DNA of 64,000 bases from Rhexocercosporidium sp. MPI-PUGE-AT-0058 (GCA_020746875.1 JAGTJL010000010.1:2046001-2110000), one strand, 5' to 3'. Shown: positions 23,034 to 35,529, numbered from the stretch's first letter. Program-made: numbers and translations. The notes: generated by a model not told the origin, from the sequence alone.

Positions 23034-23987
23034 TCACCATATACAACACCTGCAATTACACCCTGCTCGCCAACTGGACCTAGAGACCTTTGGGACGGCT
23101 TTTTCCAAATCTTTCCGTTCTCGACATTCCTTCGAGTCTCTAGCCATCTGAGAGAAGAATATTCCTGGATGAAATATTGTCAATACGGTGGAAGCAAGAA
23201 GAATCATTTTGGTGAATCAGAGTCAGTTAGTGCGCTCCCCCCAAAAAAACATTGAGAGCAAATGCTTACGCTCCAACCAAGGCTAAAAATGTTACTTCGG
23301 TTTGCATCAAAGGATCCCCCCAACCTTGTGCCAGTTCAGGAATAGTGCGGGAAAGAATCAGTAACAAATCTTTGCTCGCAATATGAAAGGCTAACCGATA
23401 GCAGCAACGGATCATGATAGTAAGATACGCAATCGTGAAGGAACACGCCCAGAGATTGAAATTATGAAGAGAACTGAGAACCCGCACTCATAGTCCTGTA
23501 GGAAACAAACTCACTCCTGTGTCGGTAGGACCTGAGTCCATATTCCAACGCTACAATCCCAAATGCCACCAGCGGGACAATTTGTAAAATGATACCATCC
23601 AACATCATGATATTGTGAACCCTGATGGTAAACAGATCACATCTGCTAGCCAACGCGCCACTAATTGCTTGCACAATAATAGAAGCAATATCGGCTCCAA
23701 TGAAGACCCAGGGGTACCATCTGGCTGGGATACGAGAAAACTCGGGCCCAAAAGTGAGGACAACGTGTTTCAGGACGAGGTCGATACTTCCAGACATCAA
23801 AGATGGGACAGGAATCAAACAGACGATTTGGATTCAGACCAGGGGTTAATGTTCATCACCAGTTGACCGACGTATTCAACAGTTTCCTGGGCACAACGGA
23901 TGAAGAGATATCCTATCCAGGACCATGTTTTGTGCCGAATTCCCAAGGTGATTAATGCGGTCGATAGTGGAACGAGAAAACAATCCT
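23034..23987 (-). pseudogene. RTA1-family membrane protein, damaged
   Basis: RTA1-like proteins are seven-helix fungal membrane proteins linked to lipid movement and drug tolerance. Recognisable family sequence in order: RHKTWSWIGYLF, ETVEYVGQLV, DLVLKHVVLTFGPEFSRIP, YPWVFIGADIASIIVQAI, ALEYGLRSYRHRS, then after a 41-nt intron (GTGAGT to CAG) FTIAYLTIMIRCCYRLA, then GWGDPLMQTEVTFLALVGA and finally IFHPGIFFSQM. Damage: a one-base frame shift near 23845 before VCLIPVPS; a 3' splice site before the last exon that reads CCAAAATG, so the AG is missing although a perfect CTAAC branch site remains; and an amino terminus that fades out at about 23987. An extra segment in frame lies between CCYRLA and ELAQGWG. 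These changes suggest a dead gene, though one missed splice choice cannot be ruled out. Confidence 0.7.
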
Positions 23988-24215
23988 AACGGAGCTATAA
24001 GGGTATAAGAGAATTTTCTAGGTTTATTGCTGTGGTAATTATCTTACTTGCTGTAGATATTATCTTTATTAAAGGATCAACAAAGGAGCTTAGATCTACG
24101 ATTAGAATGTGCTGCCTTAGCAATCCGTTGAACTCATTTTCTCGTTACACTATCAAAAACACTAAAGTAGATCTGGGCGATGAGACATATAAAGCCTACA
24201 AGAAATAATGAGTTA

Positions 24216-25493
24216 CAGAGTATTCGATAAGCCAGCCGGCTTATAAGCTAGCCAATCAGCTGGCGATTTGACGTCAGTCAGTCAGCTCAGCCCTAGCCCT
24301 AAGTCAATCAGTTGCAATATCCTCAGCTAATCATTACCTTATAAGCTGGGGTTATATTTAGATTTAATTTTGGAGTCAGTTTAATAAGAGAAGTAATAAT
24401 AATTTGATATTTTGACTTACCGATTTGGCGATACCGGGACGGAATTATGACCTCCGATAAGCTAAAATTAAGCGGTGAGAGTAGGCAGGATATTTAAAAA
24501 AAAAAAAAAAAAAAACTAATAGCTAGCATCGTAGGCACATATTAAGTGGTTAATTTCATCCAAAATCATCAATAACGCCATGTCTCTCTATACCTCACCT
24601 ATTACCGTTAATGGAGCTGCCTCTGAGGCTTCCGGAGCACTATCTGCTGCCTCTACAGCTAATATATTCGGCCGTATAATGGCAACTTCTAGTGTTTCGG
24701 CACTATCGGCACCAGCAGCTCCCACATCTCTTCGTGATACAAGGCACAAGAATACTACATCAAGACAGACCTATCTATTGCGTGGCAAGCTGCCGTAGTA
24801 CTCCAGCCGCGTTGGAAATGGGCATACTTTGAAGAGAGATGGACGGGGCTAGAGCGATTATATGTAATCAACAGCAAGAAAGCTCTCAAGGCGTTATAGA
24901 AGAAGGAGTATAAGTCTGAGCCTGCCATACGGCAAGAAACTGCCTATCTAAAGCCAGAGCAACAGATTGATTATTTGGAGGCTATGTTGAATAGCCTAGC
25001 ACCTACGATAGGAAGGAATGCTGCCACACGTACTTCAAGTCGAAGAGATCAACTGGCACAGTACTTGGAAGAACCAACCTGCTCTATACCGCCATTTGAG
25101 TACTGGAAGTCCAGACAGGCTCTGTGGCCACAGTTATCTGCGATGGCGTTTGACTTTCTGGCCGTCCCCGCTATGAGCTCTGAGTATGAGCGTGTTTTTT
25201 CCTCTTGCTCTAAGCAAACAACGCCAGAGGTCTCAAATCTGTCGGCAGATATGCTTTAGCATAAGGAATGCTTGAAGAATTGGCAGCATAGAGGTGCTGT
25301 TGAGTTGTTGTCATGCTATAATGCTGTTTGGTTAGGAATATGATTTTTTACCGCTTTAATTTTGACCCCTGCAGCTGATTCGCAGCTTAAAAGTTACTCA
25401 GTTAAGTCAGTCAGCTATCAGTTTGTATGTAAGTCAGTCAGTTGAGAAATCTGTTCAGCTGATGGCTGACTGATTGGCTTATCAAACGCTCTG
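24216..25493 (+). mobile_element. Internally deleted hAT transposon with 8-bp target duplication
   Basis: Both ends carry the inverted terminal sequence CAGAG...GATAAGCCA, and the 8 bp ATGAGTTA occur on each side (24208-24215 and 25494-25501), the target length expected for hAT elements. Sub-terminal TCAGTCAGTCAG motifs occur at both ends. Inside, a start at 24580 opens an Ala/Ser-rich amino-terminal piece, which jumps near 24745 into a late transposase segment in another frame (EYYIKTDLSIAW, WKWAYFEERW), then the C-terminal dimerisation region at 24975-25259 (PFEYWKSRQALWPQ, then FDFLAVPAMSSEYERVFSS). A stop (TAG) interrupts before HKECLKNWQ. The catalytic core is absent, so it could move only with help from an active relative. 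Confidence 0.9.
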
Positions 25494-25501
25494 ATGAGTT
25501 A

Positions 25502-26176
25502 CCTCCAATGTACGGTCGGTAAGCGTAAATTGTTGCTTCAAGAGGGCAGACTAGACTGATCTCTGTACAGAATTGGAACGATGTGGTAGAATATGTTATA
25601 CTTAATTTGAAGACAGAACAATTAAGTATCATCTGTAAGCCAGAATCGACTTGTTAGGATACTTGAAACTATAAGAATTAATCATATTTTAAAATATTGA
25701 AAAGATACTTTGTAGTATAAAAACTAAATTATACTTTAAGGCAATAAAACACCCTACTTTAAAGTATTAAAAAATATACTTTAAAGTCTAAAACTCATCT
25801 TACTTTAAACTTTAATTACTAGTCTTCGATTGTAATAAACAGGCATAAGCGGCTAGGTGCTTGCTAAATTAAACCAGAATTTTCGTTTCTTCTACCCATT
25901 TAATAAGATAATTATAGCTGCGTATTCTGGTGACCCCTAATATGCTTTCCTGAAGTTTTTATTCAATTCGACTGCTAGATTTTGTTTATGTCTCGATAGA
26001 TCAGATGTTATTTATGGTCTCCTCATCTATCTAAATTACACTGGGATAACCCAGCGACAGCAATTCCAAGAATTGATACATTAACCACCATTCCCTAGCA
26101 ACACTAGGGAAATCTTACCTGGGCTTACGCTGTGCACTCAATACCTTCCGCGGTTGCTACTGGTGCCTTCCCATTT
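25502..26176. other. Intergenic, AT-rich, no gene seen
   Basis: Short repeated phrases of the type TACTTTAAAGTAT near 25700-25810 give weak inverted repeats. No gene, RNA or clear element boundary was recognised. Confidence 0.55.
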
Positions 26177-26421
26177 TTGGCGGTTTGGAGCTCCCAGAGC
26201 CTCATTTCCAATCTCGGCTGACTTACTTCCTAATTGGGAAGTAACCGAGAGTAGACGAGCCTCTATGGAGTCCCCCTTTGTATATAACCTACTTCTTTCC
26301 TTACCTCCTTTCCTACGTAGTTGTAGATTCTAAGAGACTCTTATTGTCTTCATATATCTCTCCGTAAAATGTGAGGCGCCATTTACACATGATTGCCGTC
26401 TTTTCTAGATCAAGAGTCACA
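26177..26421 (+). mobile_element. Solo LTR (family A, uninterrupted copy)
   Basis: About 245 bp. It matches the outer LTR at 5062-5588 across its length but lacks the nested insert, giving the empty-site control for that insertion. It ends GAGTCACA. The left end is mutated (TTGGCGG where the other copy has TGTGACGG). It lies 358 bp upstream of the esterase start and could be in its promoter region. Confidence 0.65.
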
Positions 26422-26778
26422 CCTTTCGTCCAACCGATTTCAATTTAGACTGGCACTAATGCCATGAAACGCTGGCTCACATGCCGAAATAAATACCGAG
26501 TCTGGATAAATTGACACTTTCCCAGTCCATATTGATGATCCGTCAGATCCCTGTTACCCCGCGTAGTTGTACCCACTGCGTACCTTGCTCAGCCAGTCAT
26601 CACTTCAAGCAACTTCATATTACCTCCATCCTTGTATCGAAATAAATTGATCACAGGCATATCTTCGGCTGTCGGCCTTTTAAGTAAAACGAGAGATGGA
26701 CCAGCAAAAGTATAAGATTCCCGCAATTAGCACCTACAAATCTTGAAATACCCAACAACACTCACAATTCATCTCATC

Positions 26779-27706
26779 ATGATGCTCAGACTTATCACAG
26801 TCGGTTCAACGCTTGCTGCTGCCATCAATGGCGCACTCGTTTCCGTATCGAATTTTGGTGCTAACCCATCCGGTTTGAAGATGAGTGTTTATGTACCAAG
26901 CAAGCTTTCTTCAAGTCCTGCCGTCATTCTTGCTGTGAGTAACTGAAACCCCGAACTCAGATCCCCGACTGACAAAAATTCAGCTGCATGGCTGCGGTGG
27001 AACCGGCGAGCAATACTACCAGCAAACAAAGTACCCTGCTCTCGCAGACACAAACGGATTCATCGTCATCTATCCAAGTGCACCCCATGACAGCAATTGT
27101 TGGGATGTCGCTTCCACCAAAACTCTCAGTCGAGACGGAGGTGGAGATAGTAATGGCCTTGCAAATATGCTCAAGTACGCCATTTCAACGTACAAGGCCG
27201 ACCCTTCCAAAATATTCGTCACAGGTACTTCTTCTGGAGGCATGATGACCAACGTTATGTGTGCTGTCTACCCCGACATGATAGCTGCTGGATCTGTCTA
27301 CTCCGGAGTCCCTGCAGGGTGTCTCGCTGGATCTCCAGGTTCGAGCCCGACAAGTGCCAACCAAGACTGTGCCAACGGCAAAATCATCAAGACTTCAGCG
27401 CAGTGGGTTGCTCAAGTCAAAGCTATGTATCCGAGCTACAGCGGCACTTATCCCAAGATGCAGATCTGGCATGGGACGGCAGACTCATTTGTGAACTACT
27501 ACCAAAACTTTGCAGAGCAGATCAAGGAGTGGACTGGGCTACTGGGAGTTAGTTTCGTTAAAAACAACACGAATATTCCACAGTCAGGATACACGCAATT
27601 GACTTTCGGCGATGGAGCAAAGCTTGTGGCGTATAGTGCAGCTGGAGTCGGCCATACGGTACCGGTGCACGAAACTGTGGACTTGAAATGGTTCGGCATC
27701 TCTTGA
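26779..27706 (+). CDS. Secreted CE1 acetylxylan / feruloyl esterase
   Basis: Carbohydrate esterase family 1 enzyme that would remove acetyl or feruloyl groups from xylan outside the cell. Exon 1 is 26779-26934 and exon 2 is 26984-27706; the 49-nt intron (GTGAGT to CAG) joins AVILA to LHGCGGTGEQ. The product is 292 residues. An upstream in-frame ATG at 26743 exists, but starting at MMLRLITVGS gives a standard signal peptide of about 20 residues. Catalytic triad candidates are Ser135 in GTSSGG, Asp219 in HGTAD and His276 in GVGHTVP; LHGCGGT supplies the oxyanion region. No cellulose-binding domain follows, unlike many relatives. The GH11 xylanase lies about 2.3 kb downstream on the same strand. 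Confidence 0.92.
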
Positions 27707-30016
27707 GCTCAGAGCCAAAACTTTGTTTTCTTGGAGCCTTTAATTGTTATGTAAATAGGTGTTGAAAATCGATTCAGTGCGTGGACGTTCGTTCAAGACT
27801 TGATGATTTATGTTCCAGCCATCTTCATGGGAGCGGAAATGTTACAATATCACAGAAGACCTTTGTTGGCAGTAGGCCGCCCAGCCTTAGACTTTAAGCA
27901 TCAACAAAGCCGGCTCGGTTGGAACTTGGGTCCAAGATACTTCTGGTACACGCTAATTTGCATGGTGCTTCATTGGGAAAAGGGAGAGTATATTGCTTTA
28001 TGTGGGAGGTCTATATGAGCTATATGCGAGCTCTTGCAAAAAGTTAAATTATTCACCTGGCTACGTGGTAAAGCAAGATCGTGCGAGATTGGCATAGCTC
28101 TTGATGCGCATATCAAAAGGGAGAGATATCGCCGAAAACATCAGGAATTATGCCGCACATTAAATCCTACAAAATCTCTGCGGCGTGTAGCAAGAGGCAG
28201 AAGCCTCAGAACACAGTAGGAGCTATATTAAATCTCACCGCGAAAATTGCTACGCAAGATATATGACAAGTAAATACTGTGCCAGAACTGTAGTGAGATC
28301 CATGCCCTTTGAAGATGCAGTATAATTATATCTCTAGATGTGGGAAATACAACACATTAGACCATAGCCTAGTAAAATGCTAGAAGGTCAACCGCGCAGA
28401 CTTGAAGCACCTCATTTTCGGAGGATAAATGGGTTCCTTCATCGATTTGGGACACAGACTTCCTGCACACAACTCTGCGGGAATATATACTTGTTTTTGA
28501 GCCATGGACTCGAGGATTCTCTCTACAGCAGACTTTAAGTATGGTAATTGGGCTTCTGATTTGATGCTACCTAGCTCTAGGTGCATGGAGCCAGATCTGG
28601 ATCTGGTAGATGTTCCCATTTCGACAAGGAGGACGAAGGAGGAGCACCTTTCGGAGGCGAAGGGGCTGTGGGGCCGGAGGGTGTAGGAATACGTAAGGAA
28701 TGCGGTTGAAAAAAACAGATAGGGATGCGCGCCTAATGAAAAGTATGTTCAAACAACTGCTATTCCTCTTTCGTACACGTGAAAATCTGCGTCTTTGATA
28801 TCCCGTAGATTAGCAAGTGCTGGAACTGTTTCAGTACTTTGATGTGCCATTCACAAGAAATTAATCAAGCCTTAGTGCTTTTGATTTACGGTTGAGTCTA
28901 GGCAGAGATTTCCGATCTTGAAAATAAACTTAATAAAGGGCCCAGGCTGTCAACATCCCCAGCCTCGCAAACATACGATACAAGACAAGCGAGGCACTTC
29001 CCCGCTCCAATCTTAACCGGGCAGATCTCCTTATAGATTACAAGACTGAACGAGGAATTTAGTATATCGTCTGTGGGTATTTCATTACCTTGCCGTCGCC
29101 TTACACCAGTCGCATATATTAATCAGAGGAACTTAAAACCTGGTACCTTTGACAAATATATCGGACGACGTCAGTCCCTGTCCCCGCGTTCCATTTCAAG
29201 ATCCTCGCGGGGGGGGGGGAACAACCCGATCCCGCTTAAACTCTCATTTCGAATCCTCAGCCAGGCACCTCTTCAGATGTGATCAACGCAATACAGCGTG
29301 CACGTTAATCAGTAAAAATTGGGCTTACAAACCCCAGAAGGAACAACTTCAGGAACTACCATTCCCTCTTTTAAAAGTATATAAGCAGAAGCAAAAGACA
29401 ATAGAAACAATACAAAGTAGAAACAAGGAGCATCGATTAAGTACCGGATAATTTTGCTCTTCTTAATGATGATAGATCACCGGTCAGAAGATCCATCGGC
29501 TAAGTTTCATATCATACAGGCACAAGGGTTGAGTCAAGAGATTACTCCGCATGACAATCCTCTTTCGCTAGAGCAAATGGACCAGACAAAATATTCCCTT
29601 CAATCAGTGGAGCGGCCCTTGGCAAGGATTTCTGACGAACCAGTAACGCTTCTTGGCATAAGAAAGGAAGGCTCCACTATCAATCTATAATCAGGGGCTT
29701 AGTTTGTCAAGCTTTTCGCTACCAGCTTAGTGGCGGCATTTTAATTATCCATCGGGTCTTTTGCTGTCTAGCTTACTCAACACTGGCATACGCAAAAACT
29801 ATAACATGACAGTCATGTTTGAGGTTAAATAGAAAAGATGGGACCAAATGTTTGTTTGATTTAGCCATTAGCGTTGGTCACAATAAAATACTTATATACG
29901 ATGGGTTAATGGCTTCCATTTCACATTTGTCAGGCAAATTTCTTTCGCTCACCAATACCAATACAACACATTGCTAGAGACTCTACCTTCAAAAACCCTT
30001 TCTCAACTTAGACACT
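27707..30016. other. Intergenic region between the esterase and the xylanase
   Basis: About 2.3 kb with only short frames that I could not assign (the longest are about 100 codons at 29149-29451 and 79 codons at 28380-28619 on the minus strand). A run of G occurs at about 29209-29219. The right end is the xylanase promoter. Confidence 0.55.
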
Positions 30017-30782
30017 ATGGTCTCTTTTACCACTGCCTTCGTCGGTGCTGCCGTGGTGGCTGGCGTGCTCGCCAACCCCATTGAAGTCATACCCACCGAA
30101 CTGTCTAGGCGCAATACTCCCAATGGCCAAGGCACGAACAATGGCTACTTCTACCAGTTCTGTAAGTACAATGCAGGATTGACCCCATCTTCGCAGTTTT
30201 AGACTAACCCCGAGGTTGAGGGGATGATGGCTCGAAAGGCAACACGGTCTACACCAATGGCGATGCTGGATCGTACTCAGTGACCTGGAACAACGTCGGT
30301 GATTTCACTGCCGGCAAGGGCTGGTCTAAAGCGACGCCGAGGACTATCAAATTTTCTGGCAACATCAGCAGCACTGGAGGTAACTTCTACCTCGCTGTAT
30401 ACACATGGTCATCAAAAGGCGAGAACTATGTACGTTCCTTTTGACTAGAGCGACGATGTAGAAGTACTCTGACCTTGGGTAGATTCTCGAAAACTCTAGC
30501 AGCTACAATCCTTGCTCAGCCGGCACGAACAAAGGCACTCTGAACAGTGACGGTAGCGATTATCAAGTCTGCTTGGTTGACCGGGGCAACGGCTACCTTC
30601 AAAACTGGTCTGTCCGCAAGAACAAACGTTCCAGCGGCACCGTGACAACGGCAAACCACTACAACTACTACCAGTCAAAGGGCATGACCCACAACCCTCT
30701 CAGCGCTGCGGCTTATCAGATCGTGTCTACTGAGGCCTTTGGCGGCTCTGGTAAAGCTACCATCACCGTTTCCGAGGGTTAA
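30017..30782 (+). CDS. Secreted GH11 endo-1,4-beta-xylanase
   Basis: Glycoside hydrolase family 11 enzyme cutting the xylan backbone with retention of configuration. Exons are 30017-30161, 30221-30429 and 30483-30782, separated by introns of 59 and 53 nt; the product is 217 residues. A signal peptide (about residues 1-19) is followed by a short propeptide ending in SRR. Family motifs: YFYQFW across the first junction, NGDAGSYSVTW, GKGW, FYLAVYTW, NWSVRKNKR and GTVTTANHY. The two catalytic glutamates are Glu116 in KGENY and Glu202 in STEAF. The part between them (SYNPCSAGTNKG) differs from typical members and adds a cysteine that may pair with the one in YQVCLV. No carbohydrate-binding domain. 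Confidence 0.94.
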
Positions 30783-33583
30783 ATTCGCTAGTGAGCTCGT
30801 CAAGGAAACATAATGGAAGTGTTCGAGCCTAGTGTTCTGGCACAGGGAGAGAGCAAGCAGGCACGCTGAGGAAGAGGATCAGATCATTTGAGTTTCACTG
30901 TACATAGTAGGGTTGATGAACATATGTTTCCAAGACCCCAAAAGAAGAGTTCTTGAATATTCTTCCCCTATCCACTGGCTTTTGTATTGGTGAAACATTG
31001 CAAGAGGTATATATTGATGCGTAAACAATATCACGGTAGCCATTCAGAGAAAATGGCTTGTTTCCGGAGACTCATATTGTCCAACTCAGACCGAGGAAGC
31101 TCTCAACCCCCCATTGAGAGAAGGGCAGAAGATGGCCGGGAGGAGGATCCTCCAGCAAACTGATGGAAGTCAGCAATGCGAGGAGTCGACGAGGAGACAA
31201 AATTTGTGAAACCAATTAATTAACATTTGCACCCCGCCCGCCACAGTCCAATACAGATCCCAACCCTCGGAAGAAATTCAAAATTGAGGGTAGCGAAACC
31301 GAGATGATTCCTCGGCTCCTGCCATCATGACTGGAGGAAGCCACACACAGCCGACCAACGAGTAGAACTTCCCCGCCAAATTCTCCGCCAATTGTTCCAG
31401 CGGCACTAAACAAGGGGCCCGAGTCAGTACGAGGAACGCCATCAGCTGCCGGACCTCTTCAGAGACTAATTGTCTTACAAAAGAGGTAAAGGCTTTAGAG
31501 AAAATAAGCTCAGCGGGAAGTAGATTTACGTGGATTGAAAGATTTCTTCGATGACAGGGTCGACTCTAAGTCCTGGTACCGAGTATGTGGATGCAAGTCT
31601 ACGTATGTCACACTTCTAGAACATACAGTGATATTCGCAGTTGAGAAGGCGCATAGATGGGTGTGGTTAAAGCACGATGTTGGGCCATTTCCTGACATCC
31701 ATTTCACAGATCCTCTGCAATCTCGAAATCAGCCGTGACTGCAATCCAACTCGTATGCAGCCAGATACCTCCAATCCTACGTGCTCCGCGCGTTCATTGG
31801 TAAAACGACCGATAAGTCAAGGTTCTGAGACTCGGGTTCTCAAGGAATTTATCCCTTCCGCGAAGCGAAGAGGATCGATAGAGGGCACAAGATATAGATC
31901 GAGCCTCGAGATTGTATGGAGAACACGCCGCTGATCAAGGAACACTGGAGAGGCGTACTCAAAGGTTCCCAGAGAAATGCTTCCACACTTGAAGGATTTC
32001 TTGTCAACTATCTTGGCTGGCAGTATGAAATTGGAGTTGACATTGCGATGGGGAATAATTATATTAATGGGCGGAGCGGAAACTATGGCCAGTCAAAAGC
32101 AAAAGAGTGGTCAGCCTGCGACCCATCAAGCGGCAATGGAAGCTGGGTTATCCTTTCAGTCATCAGCGGCATACAAGGCGGAATCCGGCGATCCTCTGAA
32201 GCGGGCAATGCCAATATCATAGCAAGAGGAGGGGAGAGATACCAAGCGCCGCGGAAAGTCTCGATATCCAGTACCACCAGCTACAGCACTGTACAAGGAA
32301 TGTGCCAATCTCTGTGGAACTTTTAATCGAAAGTTTCAGGAAGAAGTACAGCGAGCGAGACCTGGTGGTCTAATAATGCATTGAAGGAGAAGGCGGAGAA
32401 GAGGACGGGTGGTGGAAAGAAGAAGAAGCTAGTGGAAGCATATGGACAGACGGTTTCAAAGCTCTGTAGAATTCGATCCCAATAGCACATAAGATGAGAT
32501 GTTTTCCATTCTATCCTAGGATAGGTAAGGATAGGTAAGGATAGGTAAGGATGCTTTCTTGTCATTGAAGAAAGGCTGGCTCATGTGGTTTGTTGGGGAG
32601 GTTGACAAGTAAAAAGCCGAGCAGCACTTCTGCATGATCGGAGATCCGCCTCTGGAGAAGTGTTCGATGACTCTATCGTGCATGATGTTGTCTTGGTGGG
32701 TAATGTAGTTAGTTATTCCATTGTGGTTATGGGTTGGTTCCTGGGCCGGGTTTTGTTCAGCTTGGTGTTACGAAAATCCGAGACCAGGTCTCTCCACATT
32801 GTCACAAGCACCCTGCAGCTATTCCTGAACTGTTTGCGAGATACGTTTCTCTCGCTGCTGCAATCTGGAAACGACGGCGGTGCAGTGATTCTGTCAAAGG
32901 AGTCATCGGGCATGTGGATGGGAGCTCCTGATCATTCCTCGCTGCTTTTCCGTATCACAAACTTGGGTTTTCACTCCACCACAGAAGCAGAAAGGATTAG
33001 AAATGCAAACATACTCAATACAGACTGAGGTATGAAGATATTTTGCGGCTGCTGTGAAGATCTGTGAAAAAGGCAATCAACGATTGAGTGTTGTGATATG
33101 TAAGACACCTATTGACCTGAAGAGCCCAAAGTACTCATAAAGCCAGGTGGCCAATGTCCATCCCCCCACTAGATGCCGCAAGCTGGCCCCCTGAAGCCAC
33201 TAGAAGTCACCCCTGTGCTGCCCCGTTCTGCCCTGTAGAACACGCCACTGCCAGCCAGCCAGCTTTAGCTCTAGCTCTAGCTCTAGCTCTAACTAGCTCT
33301 TACCCCGGATTTCCAACCACAACCACCACACCCAAAGTGCCAAAGTGGCCTTTTCCCGTTCTTTCTTGCACCCACGGACAACCCATCACCTCCTCCCGCC
33401 ATAAACAAAGGACACCTTGTCACTATTCGCATCTGCCAGCCATATCAACAGGCCACTTCTCCCCCCCTCCTCCCTAATCCTTCCTCTCTCTTCATTCTTT
33501 ATAAATTCATGAATTAATACCCCCACCATCCTGCTGCTACAGCTTAGTAGTACTCCCCTCAACACCAAACAGAATCTACCAAG
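30783..33583. other. Intergenic region with unassigned small frames
   Basis: About 2.8 kb. Plus-strand frames at 31916-32326 (136 codons) and around 32077-32368 (MASQKQK start, interrupted by one TAG) have no domain I recognise. Three copies of ATAGGTAAGG occur at 32521-32550. A TAGCTC repeat of about four copies lies at 33266-33290. The C-rich right end is the promoter of the disulfide isomerase gene. Confidence 0.5.
33266..33290. repeat. Short TAGCTC hexamer repeat upstream of the PDI gene
   Basis: About four copies of TAGCTC, roughly 300 bp upstream of the start codon. A possible length-variable promoter microsatellite; no regulatory role is shown. Confidence 0.7.
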
Positions 33584-35166
33584 ATGGTCTATACTCAAGC
33601 TCTTGCTGTTGCTGCAACAGCTCTCCTCGCAGCTCTCCCAGTCAATGCAGGTCTCTATGGCAAGAGCTCCAAGGTCATCCAGCTCGATGGAAAGAACTAC
33701 GACCGTCTGATTGCTCAATCCAACCACACCTCTGTATGTCCCCATTCTTACCCCGTAGTCCCCAAGCTGACTAGTAGATCGTGGAATTCTACGCCCCGTG
33801 GTGCGGGCACTGCAAGAACCTCCAACCTGCCTATGAGAAGGCCGCCGCTAATCTGCAAGGCCTTGCAAAGGTAGCCGCCATCGATTGCGACGAGGAGATG
33901 AACAAACCTTTCTGCGGCCAGATGGGCGTGCAAGGTTTCCCAACCCTGAAGATCGTCCGGCCAGGAAAGACACCAGGAAAGCCAATTGTCGAGCCATACG
34001 AGGGACCGAGGACTGCAAAGGGCATAGTTGATGCCGTGATCGACAAGATCCCAAACTTGGTCAAGAGAGTAGATGATACGACGCTGCAGACCTGGATGGG
34101 GGAATCGAGGGAGATGCCCAAGGCGATCCTGTTCTCGGACAAAGGAAAGACCAGCGCAATGCTAAAGGCTATTGCGATTGATTTCAAGGGAAGCATCACC
34201 TTTGCACAGATGCGGAATACGGACAAGGAAAAGACATCTCTGGAGTTATTCGGCATCACAAAGTTCCCTACTCTATTACTTTTCCCAGGTGGCAAGGGGG
34301 TCGAGGGTATTGTCTACGAGGGAGAGATGAAGAAGGATTCCATGGTCAAGTTCTTGACACAAGCCGCGGAACCAAATCAAGATCCTGCACCTGCCAAGGT
34401 CAAGGTCAAGTCCAAGACGAAGGATACGAAGAAGGATACCAAGAAGGCTTCCAAGGCCAAGGAGGAGTTTGAAGCATCTTCGAAATCGCAAGCGTCGGCT
34501 GAAGGAGAGACGGGCGGACCTACTGCCACTGATGAGACTATTATCGAAGAGGCGACCGAATCTCCACAACCAGAAGTCGAATCCGAGAAGCCTGTGGTTC
34601 TCCCTGCACCACCGATTCCCATCCTCTCCACCGAGGCTGAATTGGAAGCCGAATGTCTTGGTCCTCGAACTGGAACTTGTATCTTGGCTCTTCTCCCATC
34701 ATCTCCAAATGAGGTAGCTGCAGATGCTATTGGTTCGCTGTCCGAGATCGCACACAAGCACAAGCAACATCAACGAAAGCTCTTCCCATTCTACGTCCTT
34801 TCCGAAGCGAATCCTGGGTTCAGAAAAATCAAGGATGCCTTGTCCCTTGGTATGGATATTGAGGTTATTGCCATCAATGGCCGTCGAGGATGGTGGAAGA
34901 AGCTGCCTGGCGGAGACAAAGTAACTACAGCAGATGTGAGTGAAGAGGCTATTGAGAACTGGGTTGATACTATTCGATTGGGAGAGGGTGCCAAGAAGAA
35001 GTTGCCAGCAGGTTTGGTTCCTGAAGAGCCAGAGGAGCCTGTTGAGGAGTCTGAAGTCCCGATTGTTGCGGAGGAGGCAACAAAGACGACGATTACTGTT
35101 GAGGAAGTCAAGGCGGAGGAGACAAAGGTTGTAGAGCCAGTTGCTGAGCCACATGATGAACTTTAA
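33584..35166 (+). CDS. ER protein disulfide isomerase (single CGHC domain, HDEL end)
   Basis: Thiol-disulfide oxidoreductase of the endoplasmic reticulum, of the MPD1/P5-like type. Exon 1 is 33584-33733 and exon 2 is 33778-35166; a 44-nt intron (GTATGT to TAG) joins SNHTS to IVEFYAPW. The product is 512 residues. A signal peptide covers about residues 1-22. The thioredoxin-like domain has the active site WCGHC at Cys59 and Cys62 and the cis-proline motif GFPTLKI. A second thioredoxin-like fold without CxxC follows (ITKFPTLLLF), then a Lys-rich linker (KVKVKSKTKDTKK), an acidic region and a third part. The last four residues are HDEL, the ER retrieval signal. Convergent with RRP41, 363 bp apart. 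A housekeeping gene, no damage seen. Confidence 0.93.
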
Positions 35167-35529
35167 GTTGTCTGAGGGTTGCAATGTAAAATAGCATTCT
35201 GGGATTCCATTCTCATGATCTCATGAAGAGCATTTATTCGCACATTTTTGACTCCCAAACTCCAGGGTATCATGCTCCTTTATGCAGCCAAACCTTCCAT
35301 CCCCAGGATGCAAATGGTCCAAACCCCATCCTCGGAGTCCACACTCCCTTTCCTCTTGGATAACATGGTTTCGTCTGCAGCCATATTTCCCCAGCAGCAG
35401 CGCTGCGGTGCATGCTCCAAAGACATCTTTCCTATCAATTCCACCAATTCCGACGACTCCTCGCCATGTATTTCTCCTTCATTCAGCAATGACTCCACGC
35501 CTAGTATCCGCAAATTTCCCTATCGTCCT

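Noticed and set aside
28380..28619. 79-codon minus-strand frame
   Set aside because: No start context, signal or domain support.
31916..32326. 136-codon plus-strand frame
   Set aside because: No homology recognised; the overlapping frame starting MASQKQK is equally plausible and carries a stop.
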